Position numbers and translations under genes: made by a program. The notes under the pieces are model-generated. The model worked only from the letters and a program-made list of their open reading frames with translations, was not told the origin of the DNA and did no database searches. This document shows positions 7,748 through 16,498 of a stretch of 64,000 bases of DNA, one piece after another; position 1 is the stretch's first letter, and the number at the start of each line of letters is the position of its first letter. Origin of the DNA: Kribbella sp. ALI-6-A (GTDB lineage: Bacteria > Actinomycetota > Actinomycetes > Propionibacteriales > Kribbellaceae); the NCBI RefSeq assembly GCF_001984195.1, contig NZ_MTQN01000010.1:1178001-1242000 (forward strand), given 5' to 3'.

Positions 7748-9724
7748 ATGACCGCGAAGGACCGACCCTGGGTGATGCGCACGTACGCCGGCCACTCGTC
7801 GGCGGCCGAGTCCAACGCGCTGTTCCGGCGCAACCTGGCCAAGGGCCAGACCGGGCTCTCGGTCGCCTTCGACCTGCCCACGCAGACCGGCTACGACCCC
7901 GACCACCCGCTCGCGAAGGGCGAGGTCGGCAAGGTCGGCGTACCGGTCGCGCACCTGGGCGACGTCCGGGCGCTGTTCGACCAGATCCCGCTGGCGCGGA
8001 TGAACACGTCGATGACGATCAACGCGACCGCGATGTGGCTGCTCGCGCTCTACCAGGTGGCCGCGCAGGAGCAGGGCGCGACGCCGGACGAGCTGACCGG
8101 GACGACGCAGAACGACATCGTCAAGGAGTACCTGTCCCGCGGGACCTACGCGTTCCCGCCGGACGCGTCGCTGCGGCTGACGACCGACCTGATCGCCTAC
8201 ACGGTCACCAACGTCCCGCAGTGGAACCCGATCAACATCTGCAGCTACCACCTCCAGGAGGCCGGCGCGACGCCGGTGCAGGAGCTGGCCTTCGCCCTGT
8301 CGACCGCGATCGCCGTACTGGACCGGGTGCGGGACGGCGGGCAGGTGCCGCCGGAGCGGTTCGGCGATGTGGTGCAGCGGGTCTCGTTCTTCGTCAACGC
8401 CGGGGTCCGCTTCATCGAGGAGACCTGCAAGATGCGGGCCTTCGTGAAGCTCTGGGACGAGATCACCGAGCAGCGGTACGGCGTGACGCAGGCCAAGGCC
8501 CGCCGCCTGCGGTACGGCGTCCAGGTGAACTCGCTCGGCCTGACCGAGGCGCAGCCGGAGAACAACGTGCAGCGGATCGTGCTGGAGATGCTCGGCGTCA
8601 CGCTGTCGAAGAACGCGCGGGCCCGCGCAGTCCAGCTGCCGGCCTGGAACGAGGCGCTGGGCCTGCCGCGGCCGTGGGACCAGCAGTGGTCGCTCCGGAT
8701 GCAGCAGGTGCTCGCCTACGAGTCGGACCTGCTCGAGTACGACGACATCTTCGACGGCTCGCACGTGATCGAGGCCAAGGTCGCCGAGCTGGTCGCCGGT
8801 GCCCGCGAGGAAATCGACCGCGTCCAGGCGATGGGCGGCGCCGTCGCCGCGGTGGAGTCCGGCTATCTGAAGCAGGCCCTGGTCGCGTCGCACGCCGAAC
8901 GACGCCAGCGGATCGAGTCCGGCGAGCACGTCGTGGTCGGGGTGAACAAGTTCGAGAACACCGAGCCGTCGCCGCTGACCGCCGACCTCGACACCGCGAT
9001 CCAGACCGTCGACCCGGCCGCCGAGGCCGCCGCGCTGGAGTCGCTCGAGCGGTGGCGGGCCGAGCGCGACCCCGCGGCGGTCGAGTCGGCGCTCGCCTCG
9101 TTGCGCGAGGCCGCCAAGGGAACGGACAACCTGATGCCGGCCACCCTGACCTGTGTCCGGGCCGGGGTGACGACGGGCGAGTGGGCCGGCGTACTGCGGG
9201 AGGTGTTCGGCGAGTACCGGGCGCCGACCGGGGTGTCGGGCTCGGTCGGCGTGTCCGGCGCCGGGGACGAGATCGCCGCCGTCCGGGCCAAGGTCGCGGC
9301 GACCGCGGAGGAGCTCGGCGGACGGCTGCGGTTCCTGGTCGGCAAGCCCGGCCTGGACGGCCACTCCAACGGTGCCGAGCAGGTCGCCGTGCGCGCGCGC
9401 GACGTCGGCTTCGAGGTGATCTACCAGGGCATCCGCCTGACCCCCGAGCAGATCGTCGCCGCCGCGGTCGCCGAGGACGTGCACTGCGTCGGCCTGTCGA
9501 TCCTGTCCGGCTCCCACATGGAACTCGTTCCCCAGGTGGTCGCCGGGCTGCGCGACGCCGGCCTGTCCGACGTACCGGTCGTGGTCGGCGGCATCGTGCC
9601 CGACGCCGACGCCCGCGCGCTGAAGTCAGCGGGCGTCGCCGCCGTCTACACCCCGAAGGACTACGACCTGACCGGCATGATGTCCGACGTCGTCGACGTC
9701 ATCCGCCACGCCAACAGCCTCTAG
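7748..9724 (+). CDS. ecm: ethylmalonyl-CoA mutase (MeaA-type, B12-dependent)
   Basis: A 658-aa adenosylcobalamin-dependent mutase that converts ethylmalonyl-CoA to methylsuccinyl-CoA in the ethylmalonyl-CoA pathway. The N-terminal barrel begins RTYAGHSSAAESNALFRRNL and has the catalytic-domain signature LSVAFDLPTQTGYD. The P-T-Q-T version is typical of MeaA/Ecm rather than of methylmalonyl-CoA mutase. The C-terminal B12 domain has the lower axial ligand motif D-G-H-S-N-G inside KPGLDGHSNGAEQ. Length fits Ecm (about 650-670), with both halves in one chain. ATG 7748 is used because of the leaderless -10. The crotonyl-CoA carboxylase/reductase at 55082-56413 makes its substrate. Its stop overlaps the stop of the convergent next gene. 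Confidence 0.9.
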   Translation: MTAKDRPWVMRTYAGHSSAAESNALFRRNLAKGQTGLSVAFDLPTQTGYDPDHPLAKGEVGKVGVPVAHLGDVRALFDQIPLARMNTSMTINATAMWLLALYQVAAQEQGATPDELTGTTQNDIVKEYLSRGTYAFPPDASLRLTTDLIAYTVTNVPQWNPINICSYHLQEAGATPVQELAFALSTAIAVLDRVRDGGQVPPERFGDVVQRVSFFVNAGVRFIEETCKMRAFVKLWDEITEQRYGVTQAKARRLRYGVQVNSLGLTEAQPENNVQRIVLEMLGVTLSKNARARAVQLPAWNEALGLPRPWDQQWSLRMQQVLAYESDLLEYDDIFDGSHVIEAKVAELVAGAREEIDRVQAMGGAVAAVESGYLKQALVASHAERRQRIESGEHVVVGVNKFENTEPSPLTADLDTAIQTVDPAAEAAALESLERWRAERDPAAVESALASLREAAKGTDNLMPATLTCVRAGVTTGEWAGVLREVFGEYRAPTGVSGSVGVSGAGDEIAAVRAKVAATAEELGGRLRFLVGKPGLDGHSNGAEQVAVRARDVGFEVIYQGIRLTPEQIVAAAVAEDVHCVGLSILSGSHMELVPQVVAGLRDAGLSDVPVVVGGIVPDADARALKSAGVAAVYTPKDYDLTGMMSDVVDVIRHANSL

Positions 9725-10218
9725 CCCTGGGCCTGCTTGGCGTCGATCAGGTCCTGGACGTCCTTCGGGAGGTTGGTCTCGAAGTCGATCAGCTTGACCC
9801 AGTCCGGGGTGACGGTGATCCGGACCATCTCGTCGTACAGGTCCTTCACGCCCTGGGTCCAGCCGACGTGCTGCTCGGCGGTCATCACCTTCCGGCCGGC
9901 CAGGATGTACTGCTCCGGGACGCCCTGCTCGAGCTTCAGCTCGGCGGTGCCGCGGATCAGCAGGACCTTCGGCGGGAAGCCGTTGGTGTCCAGGGTGAGC
10001 GCGACCCGGGGGTTGTGGTGCAGAGCCTTCACCTTGGCCGACTTCGGCACGGTGAAGATCTGCAGGCGCTCGCCGTCGAAGTGGAAGCCGATCGGCACCA
10101 CCCGCGGGCCGCCGTCCAGGGCGACGTAGGAGAAGCGGGCCGGGGCGGGGGCGAACAGCAGTTCCTGCGCGTACGGCTTGGCCAGGATCTCGGCGATCTC
10201 GTGCTGGTTCATCGTCAT
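9721..10218 (-). CDS. pyridoxamine 5'-phosphate oxidase-like (split beta-barrel) protein
   Basis: A 165-aa member of the PNPOx-like flavin/F420-binding split-barrel superfamily. The pattern is FSYVALDGGPRVVPIGFHFDG, then LQIFTVPKSAKVKALHHNPR and VALTLDT, the usual strand-strand-helix set that cradles a flavin or F420. Substrate unknown; many actinobacterial members are F420-dependent reductases, but I cannot assign the cofactor. The CDS is convergent with the mutase gene. The palindrome CTAG at 9721-9724 supplies the TAG stop codons of both genes. The start MTMNQHE at 10218 allows the second ATG (10212) as an alternative. Confidence 0.85.
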   Translation of the reverse strand: MTMNQHEIAEILAKPYAQELLFAPAPARFSYVALDGGPRVVPIGFHFDGERLQIFTVPKSAKVKALHHNPRVALTLDTNGFPPKVLLIRGTAELKLEQGVPEQYILAGRKVMTAEQHVGWTQGVKDLYDEMVRITVTPDWVKLIDFETNLPKDVQDLIDAKQAQG

Positions 10219-10283
10219 GTCCTTTGTGGTCGTCGGGGTCTGACATGAGGGGGACGAAGCCGCTCGACGGCTCTCGACATCGG

Positions 10284-10289
10284 TAGGTT
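10284..10289 (+). promoter_or_regulatory. -10 element (TAGGTT) of a probable leaderless transcript
   Basis: TAGGTT ends 6 nt before ATG 10296, and no ribosome-binding site is present, so initiation at the start codon is likely. CTCGAC is found twice upstream (10263-10268, 10273-10278); the first lies 15 nt away and could be a weak -35. Confidence 0.45.
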
Positions 10290-10295
10290 GAGAAA

Positions 10296-12314
10296 ATGCC
10301 GGAAATCTTCGCGGTCGGGGCCGGGCAGGTCGAGGTGGGCGGCGACGGGGCGGTCGCGGCGGTGCTGCATCCGACCCGTGGGCACTCGATGCTGCTGTCG
10401 GACAGCGCCTGGCACGACCCGACGCACTACTGGGGCAAGGGCTTCGTGATCACCTCGCGCGGCAGCCACCGCTTCGACGCACCGGCCTTCACGCGGTGGC
10501 GGTCCAGCGGGATCGACCTGCTGTACCGCTTCGGCGAGCTGGAGCTGCGGGTCGGCAGGCGGTTCGGCGAGCGGTGGACCGAGACGTACGAGCTGCGCAA
10601 CACCGGCTCCGACTCGGTGGAGATCGGCTCGCTCGCGATCAGTACGCCGTGGCGCGATCTCTACAGCTCCAGCCGCGAGAGCCTGCGCAGCGCCGTACAC
10701 GCTCATGTCTGGACCGGTGGCGCGGACTCCTGGGTCTGGGCGGTCCCGATGGACGGCAGTGGGCCCGGTCTGGGACTGCGACTGATCGAGGGCGAGCTGT
10801 GGGCGTACTCCGTCGAGTCGCGGGACAGCGTGACCAGCAGCAACAGCCGCGGCCACCTCTACCTGCACGTCACCGACCACGCGCGTTCCCCGCACGCACT
10901 GGGTGGCCAGTCACCTGTTGTGCTGGCGCCGGGGGAGTCCTACCGGTGGACCTGGCAGCTGGAGTGGTTCGACTCGCTGGCCGACTTCCGCGCGAGCTGG
11001 ACGCCGCTGGTCGAGGCGCCGGTGCTCACTGCGCTGGTGGGCGAGTCGCTCGCGCTGGAACTGGCCGATGGCGTCACCGGCCCTTCGACAGTGACCTCCG
11101 CGGAGCCAGGCGTCCAGTACGTCGACGTGACCGACGGCAAGGTCAGCTCCCGGGTCGGTCTGCTCTTCCACGAGCCGCTGCGGGAGATCGTCGAACGCCG
11201 GGTGCGCTTCGTCCTCGACCACCAGCGCCCGGTCGAGCTGAGCGACAGCCGCCGCTTCGCGTTCGTCCCGTACGACGCTCAGACGGGCCTGCGCCTGCTG
11301 TCCGGCGGCTGGCGTGACTGGTCCGACGCGCGGGAGCGGATCGGCACGGCCCTGCTGCTCCAGGAGGCGCGCGACCGTGGCTGGTGCGACCGAGCCGAGC
11401 TGGACGAGGCACTCGCCGGCTACCAGCAGTTCGTATTGGAGCATCTGGTCGCCGCCGACGGCACGGTCGCCGACGACAGCCTGCACGAGAGCCGGACCCG
11501 GCTCTACAACTTCCCCTGGTTCGCCCGCTTCCTGCTCGGCCAGGGCGACACCGCCGGGGCGGTCCGCATCATCGACCGGTACTACGCGCTCGGCGGCGAG
11601 CACTTCCTCGCCTTCGACCTCGGCCCGCTGCTGCGCTCGCTGGCTGCCACGACCGATACCGCGACCGCGGCCCGGATGCGCGAGCACCTGGCCCGGCACG
11701 CTGCCGCGTTCATCGAGTACGGCGACGACCTGCCGCCGCACGAGGTCAACTACGAGCAGTCGATGGTCGCACCCCTGCTGGAGCTCCTGCTGGCGGCGTA
11801 CGAGGAGGGGGCGGTCGAGCTCGCGGAGCTGACTCGTCGCCTGCCGTGGCTGACCGCGTTCGCAGCCGACCAGCCCGACGTACGGCTGCGGCACATCCCG
11901 ATCCGGCACTGGGACGGCTACTGGTTCGGCCTGCTCCGGCTCTGGGGCGACGTGTTCCCGCACTACTGGTCCGTGCTCAGTGCGGCCGTCTACCTGTCCT
12001 GGCCGGACGAGCACCTCCGCCCCGCAGGCGAGGCGATCCTCAGGGCCAACCTGGCCAACTTCCACCAGGACGGCACTGCCACCTGCGCCTTCGTCTACCC
12101 CAGTGCCGTCAACAACCTTTCCGCCCACGTCGCCGACCCGCTCGCCAACGACCAGGACTGGGCGCTCGTCTACGCGCTGCGGCTAGGACTCGACGACGCC
12201 CGCTCGCCCGCGTCGTGGTGGGCAACGGAGGCGATCGGCCGGCTCGGGCCTCGTCAGCACCCCGGCGTGGATAGCCTGCCGCAACGAGACTCTGCGACTG
12301 TTGAGGAGATCTGA
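10296..12314 (+). CDS. uncharacterised protein, possible six-hairpin glycosidase-like fold
   Basis: A 672-aa cytoplasmic protein without signal peptide. The N-terminal third looks like a beta-sandwich (TRGHSMLLSDSAWHDPTHYW; LRVGRRFGERWTETYELRNT; VVLAPGESYRWTWQLEWF), as in the galactose-mutarotase-like domain of many sugar hydrolases. From about residue 330 it becomes helical with repeated aromatic helices (LYNFPWFARFLLGQG; HYWSVLSAAVYLSWP), as in an (alpha/alpha)6 toroid. This layout suggests a glycoside hydrolase or lyase, but no catalytic motif could be pinned down. The last base of its TGA stop is the first base of the next gene's ATG (TGATG at 12312-12316), so the two are translationally coupled. 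Confidence 0.65.
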   Translation: MPEIFAVGAGQVEVGGDGAVAAVLHPTRGHSMLLSDSAWHDPTHYWGKGFVITSRGSHRFDAPAFTRWRSSGIDLLYRFGELELRVGRRFGERWTETYELRNTGSDSVEIGSLAISTPWRDLYSSSRESLRSAVHAHVWTGGADSWVWAVPMDGSGPGLGLRLIEGELWAYSVESRDSVTSSNSRGHLYLHVTDHARSPHALGGQSPVVLAPGESYRWTWQLEWFDSLADFRASWTPLVEAPVLTALVGESLALELADGVTGPSTVTSAEPGVQYVDVTDGKVSSRVGLLFHEPLREIVERRVRFVLDHQRPVELSDSRRFAFVPYDAQTGLRLLSGGWRDWSDARERIGTALLLQEARDRGWCDRAELDEALAGYQQFVLEHLVAADGTVADDSLHESRTRLYNFPWFARFLLGQGDTAGAVRIIDRYYALGGEHFLAFDLGPLLRSLAATTDTATAARMREHLARHAAAFIEYGDDLPPHEVNYEQSMVAPLLELLLAAYEEGAVELAELTRRLPWLTAFAADQPDVRLRHIPIRHWDGYWFGLLRLWGDVFPHYWSVLSAAVYLSWPDEHLRPAGEAILRANLANFHQDGTATCAFVYPSAVNNLSAHVADPLANDQDWALVYALRLGLDDARSPASWWATEAIGRLGPRQHPGVDSLPQRDSATVEEI

Positions 12315-12787
12315 TGCGAGACCACGCTGCTCTGGCCCGAGAGGTGATCGACGCGAATCTCTACCTGGCCCTCGGTACGGCGGACGCCGACGGCAAGCCC
12401 TGGGTCAGTCCGGTGTACTTCGTGCCGGACGAGTACCGGCGCTTCTACTGGGCCTCCTCGCCCACCACCCGGCACTCGCAGAACCTCGCTGTCCGCTCCG
12501 CCGTGAGCCTGGCGATCTTCGACTCGTCGGTGGCGGTCGGCAAGGCCCAGGCCGTGTACGTCGAGGCGACGGCGGCGCAGGTGCCCGATGACGAGCTGGA
12601 GCCGGCTGCCGCGATCTACAACAGCCGGCTCGACGAGGGCCGCGGGTTCGAGCTCGACGAACTGCGTGGCGACGGCCTGTTCCGGCTGTACCGCGCGACC
12701 GCGACGGAGCACTCCGTCCTGATCCGCGGTGGCGACCCGGAGTACGGGACCGGCGCCGACTCCCGCCTGGTCATCTCCCTGGACTGA
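12314..12787 (+). CDS. pyridoxamine 5'-phosphate oxidase family protein
   Basis: A 157-aa split-barrel flavin-binding protein, a second PNPOx-like member distinct from the one at 9721-10218. Typical elements are LYLALGTADADGKPWVSPVYF and FYWASSPTTRHSQNLAVRSAV, with the cofactor-phosphate-binding region expected near the second. GAGGAG lies 6 nt upstream of ATG 12314, inside the end of the preceding gene. The 1-nt overlap with that gene indicates an operon; what a flavin protein does beside a possible sugar hydrolase is not obvious. Confidence 0.85.
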   Translation: MRDHAALAREVIDANLYLALGTADADGKPWVSPVYFVPDEYRRFYWASSPTTRHSQNLAVRSAVSLAIFDSSVAVGKAQAVYVEATAAQVPDDELEPAAAIYNSRLDEGRGFELDELRGDGLFRLYRATATEHSVLIRGGDPEYGTGADSRLVISLD

Positions 12788-12790
12788 CGC

Positions 12791-13495
12791 TCAGCCCAGC
12801 TCGGGCAGGAGCTTGCGGAAGCTGTCCATCAGGTAGCGGTGCAGGCTGGTTCCGTACGAGATCCGAGTCGCGCCGGCCGCGACGAGCTCGGCGCAGGTCG
12901 GCCCGTCCGGCGTCGCATGCGCGTTGAGCGGCCCGCCGATGCCCTCCTTCAGTTCGGCGATCGACTCCACCGGCGCGAGGATCGGGTAGACGCAGTCCGC
13001 TCCGGCCCTGCGATAAGCCCGGCCGCGGGTGATCGCGTCCGCCACCGTGCCGCCCTGCACGAAGGTGTCGATGCGGGCGTTGACGACCAGATCCGCTCCA
13101 GCAGCTGCCCGCACCTCGGCCAGGTAGTCGGCCTGCCGCTCCGGCTCGGTCAGACCGTCGCTGGTCGAGTCCTCCAGGTTGCAGCCGGCCGCTCCGGTCT
13201 CCAGCAACCGCTCCACGAACTCCTGCGGGCTCAGCCCGTACCCGGCCTCCATGTCCGCGGTCACCGGTACGTCGACCGCCCGGACCACCCGGGCGACCGC
13301 GGCGAACATCTCGGCCGCCGGGGTCAGCTGGCCGTCGTCGTACCCGATGACTCGGGCGACCGCGCCACTGCTGGTCGCGACCGCCGGGAAGCCCGCCTCG
13401 GCGACGAGGCGGGCGCTGACCGGGTCCCAGGCGTTCGGCAGCACCAGTGGGGTGTCGCCGTGGTGCAGGGCACGCAGCGTCTCTGCTCGACTCAT
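12791..13495 (-). CDS. isocitrate lyase/PEP mutase family lyase
   Basis: A 234-aa TIM-barrel enzyme of the isocitrate lyase/phosphoenolpyruvate mutase superfamily. The family cleaves or rearranges C-C or P-C bonds of 2-hydroxy or 2-phosphono acids with Mg2+. Motifs: PNAWDPVSARLVAEAGFPAVATSSGAV (substrate-binding start), the Mg-binding run VPVTADMEAGYG and the GCNLEDS strand. The catalytic-loop KKCGH cysteine of true isocitrate lyases is not present, so it belongs to the mutase/2-methylisocitrate-lyase-like side. It starts 6 nt after the CMD gene stops and is read from the same promoter. Confidence 0.85.
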   Translation of the reverse strand: MSRAETLRALHHGDTPLVLPNAWDPVSARLVAEAGFPAVATSSGAVARVIGYDDGQLTPAAEMFAAVARVVRAVDVPVTADMEAGYGLSPQEFVERLLETGAAGCNLEDSTSDGLTEPERQADYLAEVRAAAGADLVVNARIDTFVQGGTVADAITRGRAYRRAGADCVYPILAPVESIAELKEGIGGPLNAHATPDGPTCAELVAAGATRISYGTSLHRYLMDSFRKLLPELG

Positions 13496-13501
13496 CAGGC
13501 C

Positions 13502-13966
13502 TCAGCTCGGGGAGTAGTGGCCGGGCTCGAGGCGTCCGGTGACGCCGATCCGGTTCCACGCGTTGATGGTGATGATCAGGCTGATCAGCTGGGCCAGTTC
13601 CTTGTCGCCGAACTGCTCGGCGGCCGCGTCGTACACCTCGTCGGGCACGTGGTCCACGCTGATCAGCGTGATCGCCTCGGTCAGCGCCAGCGCGGCCTGC
13701 TCCTGCGCGGTGAAGAACTTGCCGGCCTCCCGCCAGGCGGCGACCAGGTGGAGCCGCTGCTCGGTCTCACCCTCGTGCCGGGCGTCCAGCGTGTGCATGT
13801 CGAGGCAGTAGACGCAGCCGTTCAGCTGCGAGGCGCGGATCCGCACCAGGTGGGCCAGCAGTGGGTCCAGCCCGTGCGCGGACTCGGCGTCCAGGGCGAT
13901 CATCGCCCGGTAGAACTCGGGGGCCAGCGAGGCCACCTTCACCCGTCGTCGTGTCGTTGTGCTCAT
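13502..13966 (-). CDS. carboxymuconolactone decarboxylase/AhpD-like protein
   Basis: A 154-aa all-helical protein of the AhpD/CMD superfamily. The redox-active motif CVYCLDMH is present (Cys-x-x-Cys, then His), as in peroxidase-like members that reduce peroxides through a disulfide. It starts VASLAPEFYRAMIALD, as in the alkylhydroperoxidase-like subgroup. ATG 13966 is used because TAGCGT (plus-strand positions 13974-13979) ends 7 nt before it, giving a leaderless start. It is divergent from a MocR regulator, a pairing that often means direct control. Confidence 0.88.
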   Translation of the reverse strand: MSTTTRRRVKVASLAPEFYRAMIALDAESAHGLDPLLAHLVRIRASQLNGCVYCLDMHTLDARHEGETEQRLHLVAAWREAGKFFTAQEQAALALTEAITLISVDHVPDEVYDAAAEQFGDKELAQLISLIITINAWNRIGVTGRLEPGHYSPS

Positions 13967-13973
13967 GCCGACC

Positions 13974-14005
13974 ACGCTATCCGCGCACCGGCCCAGGAGT
14001 ATGGT
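13974..14005. promoter_or_regulatory. back-to-back leaderless promoters of the CMD-like gene and the MocR gene
   Basis: Minus strand: TAGCGT at 13979-13974, 7 nt before ATG 13966. Plus strand: TATGGT at 14000-14005, 8 nt before ATG 14014. The two -10 boxes are 20 bp apart, so each promoter's -35 zone overlaps the other's core. A single bound regulator, such as the MocR protein itself, could switch both genes. Confidence 0.5.
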
Positions 14006-14013
14006 CCACTTCT

Positions 14014-15414
14014 ATGACAGCGCGACGGGCCAATTCCGACGAGCCGCCAGAAGCGGGGGCGGATCTGCATTTGGATCTGACCGGAAGCCGCGGCCGGGCC
14101 GACCTGGTCGCCGCGCTGCACAGCTCGATCCGGAGCGGCCGGCTGGTGCCCGGGACCAGGCTGCCGTCGTCCCGCACGCTGGCGAAGGACCTCGGCATAG
14201 CGCGGAATACCGTCGCGGACGCCTACGGGCAACTGGTCGCGGAAGGCTGGCTGACGGCCCGCCAGGGCTCCGGCACCGTGGTCGCCGGCCGTCCGAGCGC
14301 GGTACCGCCCGCGCCTGCGCCGATCACCAGGCCCAGGAGTTCGGACGTCCGCTACGACCTCAGGCCCGGTTCACCCGACCTCGCCACCTTCCCGCGCGGC
14401 GAGTGGCTCGCGGCTGCCCGCAAGGCGTTGTCGTCGGCACCCAACGACGCCTTCGGGTACGGCGACCCGCGCGGCCGCCCCGAGCTGCGCCGGATGCTCG
14501 CCGACTACCTGGCCAGAGCGCGCGGTGTGCACGCCGACCCGGAGCGCATCCTGGTCTGCTCCGGCTACGTCCAGGCGCTCAACCTGCTCAGCGAAGCCTT
14601 GCGCGACCAGGGCGCCACCACGGTCGCGGTCGAGGAGTTCGGCTACAACCTGCACTGGGACGTGATCAGGACCCGCGGGCTGACTCCGGTCCCGATCCCG
14701 GTCGACGAGTACGGCGTACGGACGGACCAGCTGACCGGTCAGGCCGTCCTGCTCACCCCCGCTCACCAGATGCCGACAGGAGTGCCTCTGGCGCCGGATC
14801 GGCGTACGGCGGCGGTGCAGTGGGCTCGGGAGACCGGTGCGGTCCTGATCGAGGATGACTACGACGGTGAGTTCCGCTACGACCGGCAGACGGTCGGCGC
14901 GCTGCAGACGCTGGACCCGGAGCGAGTCGTCTACACCGGTACGGCAAGCAAGAGCCTCGCGCCCGGGCTTCGGCTGGCTTGGATGGTCGCGCCGCAGCAC
15001 CTGATGGAGCCACTGCTCGCCGCGAAGCGCACCGCCGACCTGCAGACCGCCACGCTCGATCAGCTGATCCTGGCGGAGTACATCGAGTCCGGCCACTACG
15101 ACCGGCACGTACGGCGGTCCCGGCTGCACTACCGGCGTCGCCGCGACCGCCTGGTCGAGCTGCTCGACGTCCGCGCGCCCGGCGTACGGGTCGCCGGCAT
15201 CTCGGCTGGTCTGCACGTTCTGCTCGACGTACCGGGGGACGCGCAGGACATGGTCGACCGGGCGGCCCGGCAGCGACTAGGGCTGGCGCATCTGAACACG
15301 TACCACTTCCACGGCGCTTCGACCCGCGAGGCCCTGGTCGTGGGCTACGGGACGCCGCCGGACCACTCGTACTCCGGCGCGCTCGACCTGCTGTGCCAAG
15401 TGCTCGGCGTCTAA
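14014..15414 (+). CDS. MocR/PdxR-type transcriptional regulator (GntR HTH fused to aminotransferase)
   Basis: A 466-aa regulator. The N-terminal GntR winged helix (about residues 22-95) contains RLPSSRTLAKDLGIARNTV and EGWLTARQGSGT. A fold-type I aminotransferase-like domain (about 115-466) has the PLP-lysine motif TASKSLAPGLR and the cofactor aspartate stretch VLIEDDYDGEFRYD. Such proteins sense PLP or PLP-amine adducts. The start is ATG 14014 in a leaderless arrangement. An earlier ATG at 14001 is out of frame and abuts an AGGAG. Expected targets are its own gene and the divergent CMD/PEP-mutase pair. Its TAA stop overlaps the next gene's stop. Confidence 0.92.
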   Translation: MTARRANSDEPPEAGADLHLDLTGSRGRADLVAALHSSIRSGRLVPGTRLPSSRTLAKDLGIARNTVADAYGQLVAEGWLTARQGSGTVVAGRPSAVPPAPAPITRPRSSDVRYDLRPGSPDLATFPRGEWLAAARKALSSAPNDAFGYGDPRGRPELRRMLADYLARARGVHADPERILVCSGYVQALNLLSEALRDQGATTVAVEEFGYNLHWDVIRTRGLTPVPIPVDEYGVRTDQLTGQAVLLTPAHQMPTGVPLAPDRRTAAVQWARETGAVLIEDDYDGEFRYDRQTVGALQTLDPERVVYTGTASKSLAPGLRLAWMVAPQHLMEPLLAAKRTADLQTATLDQLILAEYIESGHYDRHVRRSRLHYRRRRDRLVELLDVRAPGVRVAGISAGLHVLLDVPGDAQDMVDRAARQRLGLAHLNTYHFHGASTREALVVGYGTPPDHSYSGALDLLCQVLGV

Positions 15415-16334
15415 GCGTTCTTGACCAAGGCAAGCACTTCGTCGGCGCAGCCCCAGGAGAGCGTGACCCCCGAGCCGCCGTGGCCGTAGCAGTGCACAAC
15501 GGTCTGCTCGCCGACGCGGACGCTCTCGCAGCGGACTGCCGGTCGCGCCGGGCGCAGTCCGACCCGGTGCTTGATGATCTTGGCCTGGCGCAGTTCGGGA
15601 ACGTGAACTGCCGCCCGGTCGAGGATCGCCTGGGCCGTGTCCGGCCGGATGCTCAGGTCCCAGCTGTCGGGCTGGCTGGTGCCCCCGATGACGATGTCGT
15701 TGGACCGCGGTACGACGTACGTGAGGTCGGACGGGCTCTGGTCGGCGATCAGCCAGTCGGTCAGGCCGAACTGTTCGACAGTGAGCACCTGGCCGCGGAC
15801 CGGCGTGACGGTTGGGTCCCCGGCGGTGAGCCGGGCGCCGAGTCCCGCACAGTTCACGACGACGTCAGCCGAGTTCGGCAGGCCCGACAGGGCTGCGCGC
15901 GTGAGCGACCCGCCGGCTGCTTCCAGCCGCTTGACCAGGTACTGCAGGTAGAGCGGCATCTCGACCACCGGGGTGGTGAACGACCAGCCGTCCTTGAACC
16001 CCCGCGGCGGTGACCCGACCCGCGCGAAGTCGCCGAGCACGTCGGCCCAGTAGGGGACCGGCCGCGACTCGGTCAGGAACTCCCGGCCGTGCCGCAGCCG
16101 CACCGAAGGCACCGATGCGGCGAGCTCCACCAGTTCGGCGTACGTCGTGCGCGCCCAGCCGGCGATGCGGTCCGGCGGTGCGGAGAGGAACGGGTACCAG
16201 ATCGCGGCCGCCACCGCCGACGTCGTTTCCAGCGGCAGGTCGCGCGCGAACACGCCCACGTCGTACCCGGCCTCGGCCAGCCGCACCGCCGCGCTCAGCC
16301 CGATCACGCCGGCACCCACCACGATCACGCGCAT
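15411..16334 (-). CDS. FAD-dependent D-amino acid oxidase
   Basis: A 307-aa flavoenzyme of the DAAO family, oxidising D-amino acids to 2-oxo acids, ammonia and H2O2. The N-terminal Rossmann motif is VIVVGAGVIGLSAAVRLAE. The C-terminal VVHCYGHGGSGVTLSWGCA carries the glycine-rich FAD contact, with the preceding LRPARPAVR Arg as likely substrate-carboxylate anchor. Length is typical (about 310-345 aa). No signal peptide, so cytoplasmic. It is convergent with the MocR gene, and the last 4 nt overlap. Confidence 0.9.
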   Translation of the reverse strand: MRVIVVGAGVIGLSAAVRLAEAGYDVGVFARDLPLETTSAVAAAIWYPFLSAPPDRIAGWARTTYAELVELAASVPSVRLRHGREFLTESRPVPYWADVLGDFARVGSPPRGFKDGWSFTTPVVEMPLYLQYLVKRLEAAGGSLTRAALSGLPNSADVVVNCAGLGARLTAGDPTVTPVRGQVLTVEQFGLTDWLIADQSPSDLTYVVPRSNDIVIGGTSQPDSWDLSIRPDTAQAILDRAAVHVPELRQAKIIKHRVGLRPARPAVRCESVRVGEQTVVHCYGHGGSGVTLSWGCADEVLALVKNA

Positions 16335-16413
16335 CCACAGATTGTCACCCGTTCACCTCCGTCCCGCCAGTCACAGCGATGTCGCCGAACCACAGCACTA
16401 ATACGATTGGCTG

Positions 16414-16444
16414 TTGACAAAGATTCGCTAGGCCGCATCATAAT
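16414..16444 (+). promoter_or_regulatory. promoter of the sugar ABC permease operon
   Basis: TTGACA (16414-16419), 19-nt spacer, CATAAT (16439-16444). The spacer and both boxes match the promoter at 21752-21782 in 24 of 31 positions, including AAA-N-W-TTCG just after the -35 and CAT before the -10. The AAANWTTCGNT core also occurs at the ROK gene (24789-24799), so it is a candidate operator for that regulator. Confidence 0.65.
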
Positions 16445-16498
16445 CATCCGACGACGCCCCGCCGGGGTGCGACCAGTGGGGATCGAGGAGGCGCCGGG

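Noticed and set aside
7200-7748. Cobalamin riboswitch before the B12-dependent mutase
   Set aside because: No B12-box-like conserved sequence was seen, and the gene appears leaderless.
7628-9517. Minus-strand 629-codon frame over the mutase gene
   Set aside because: The plus strand encodes an intact B12 mutase with its signature motifs.
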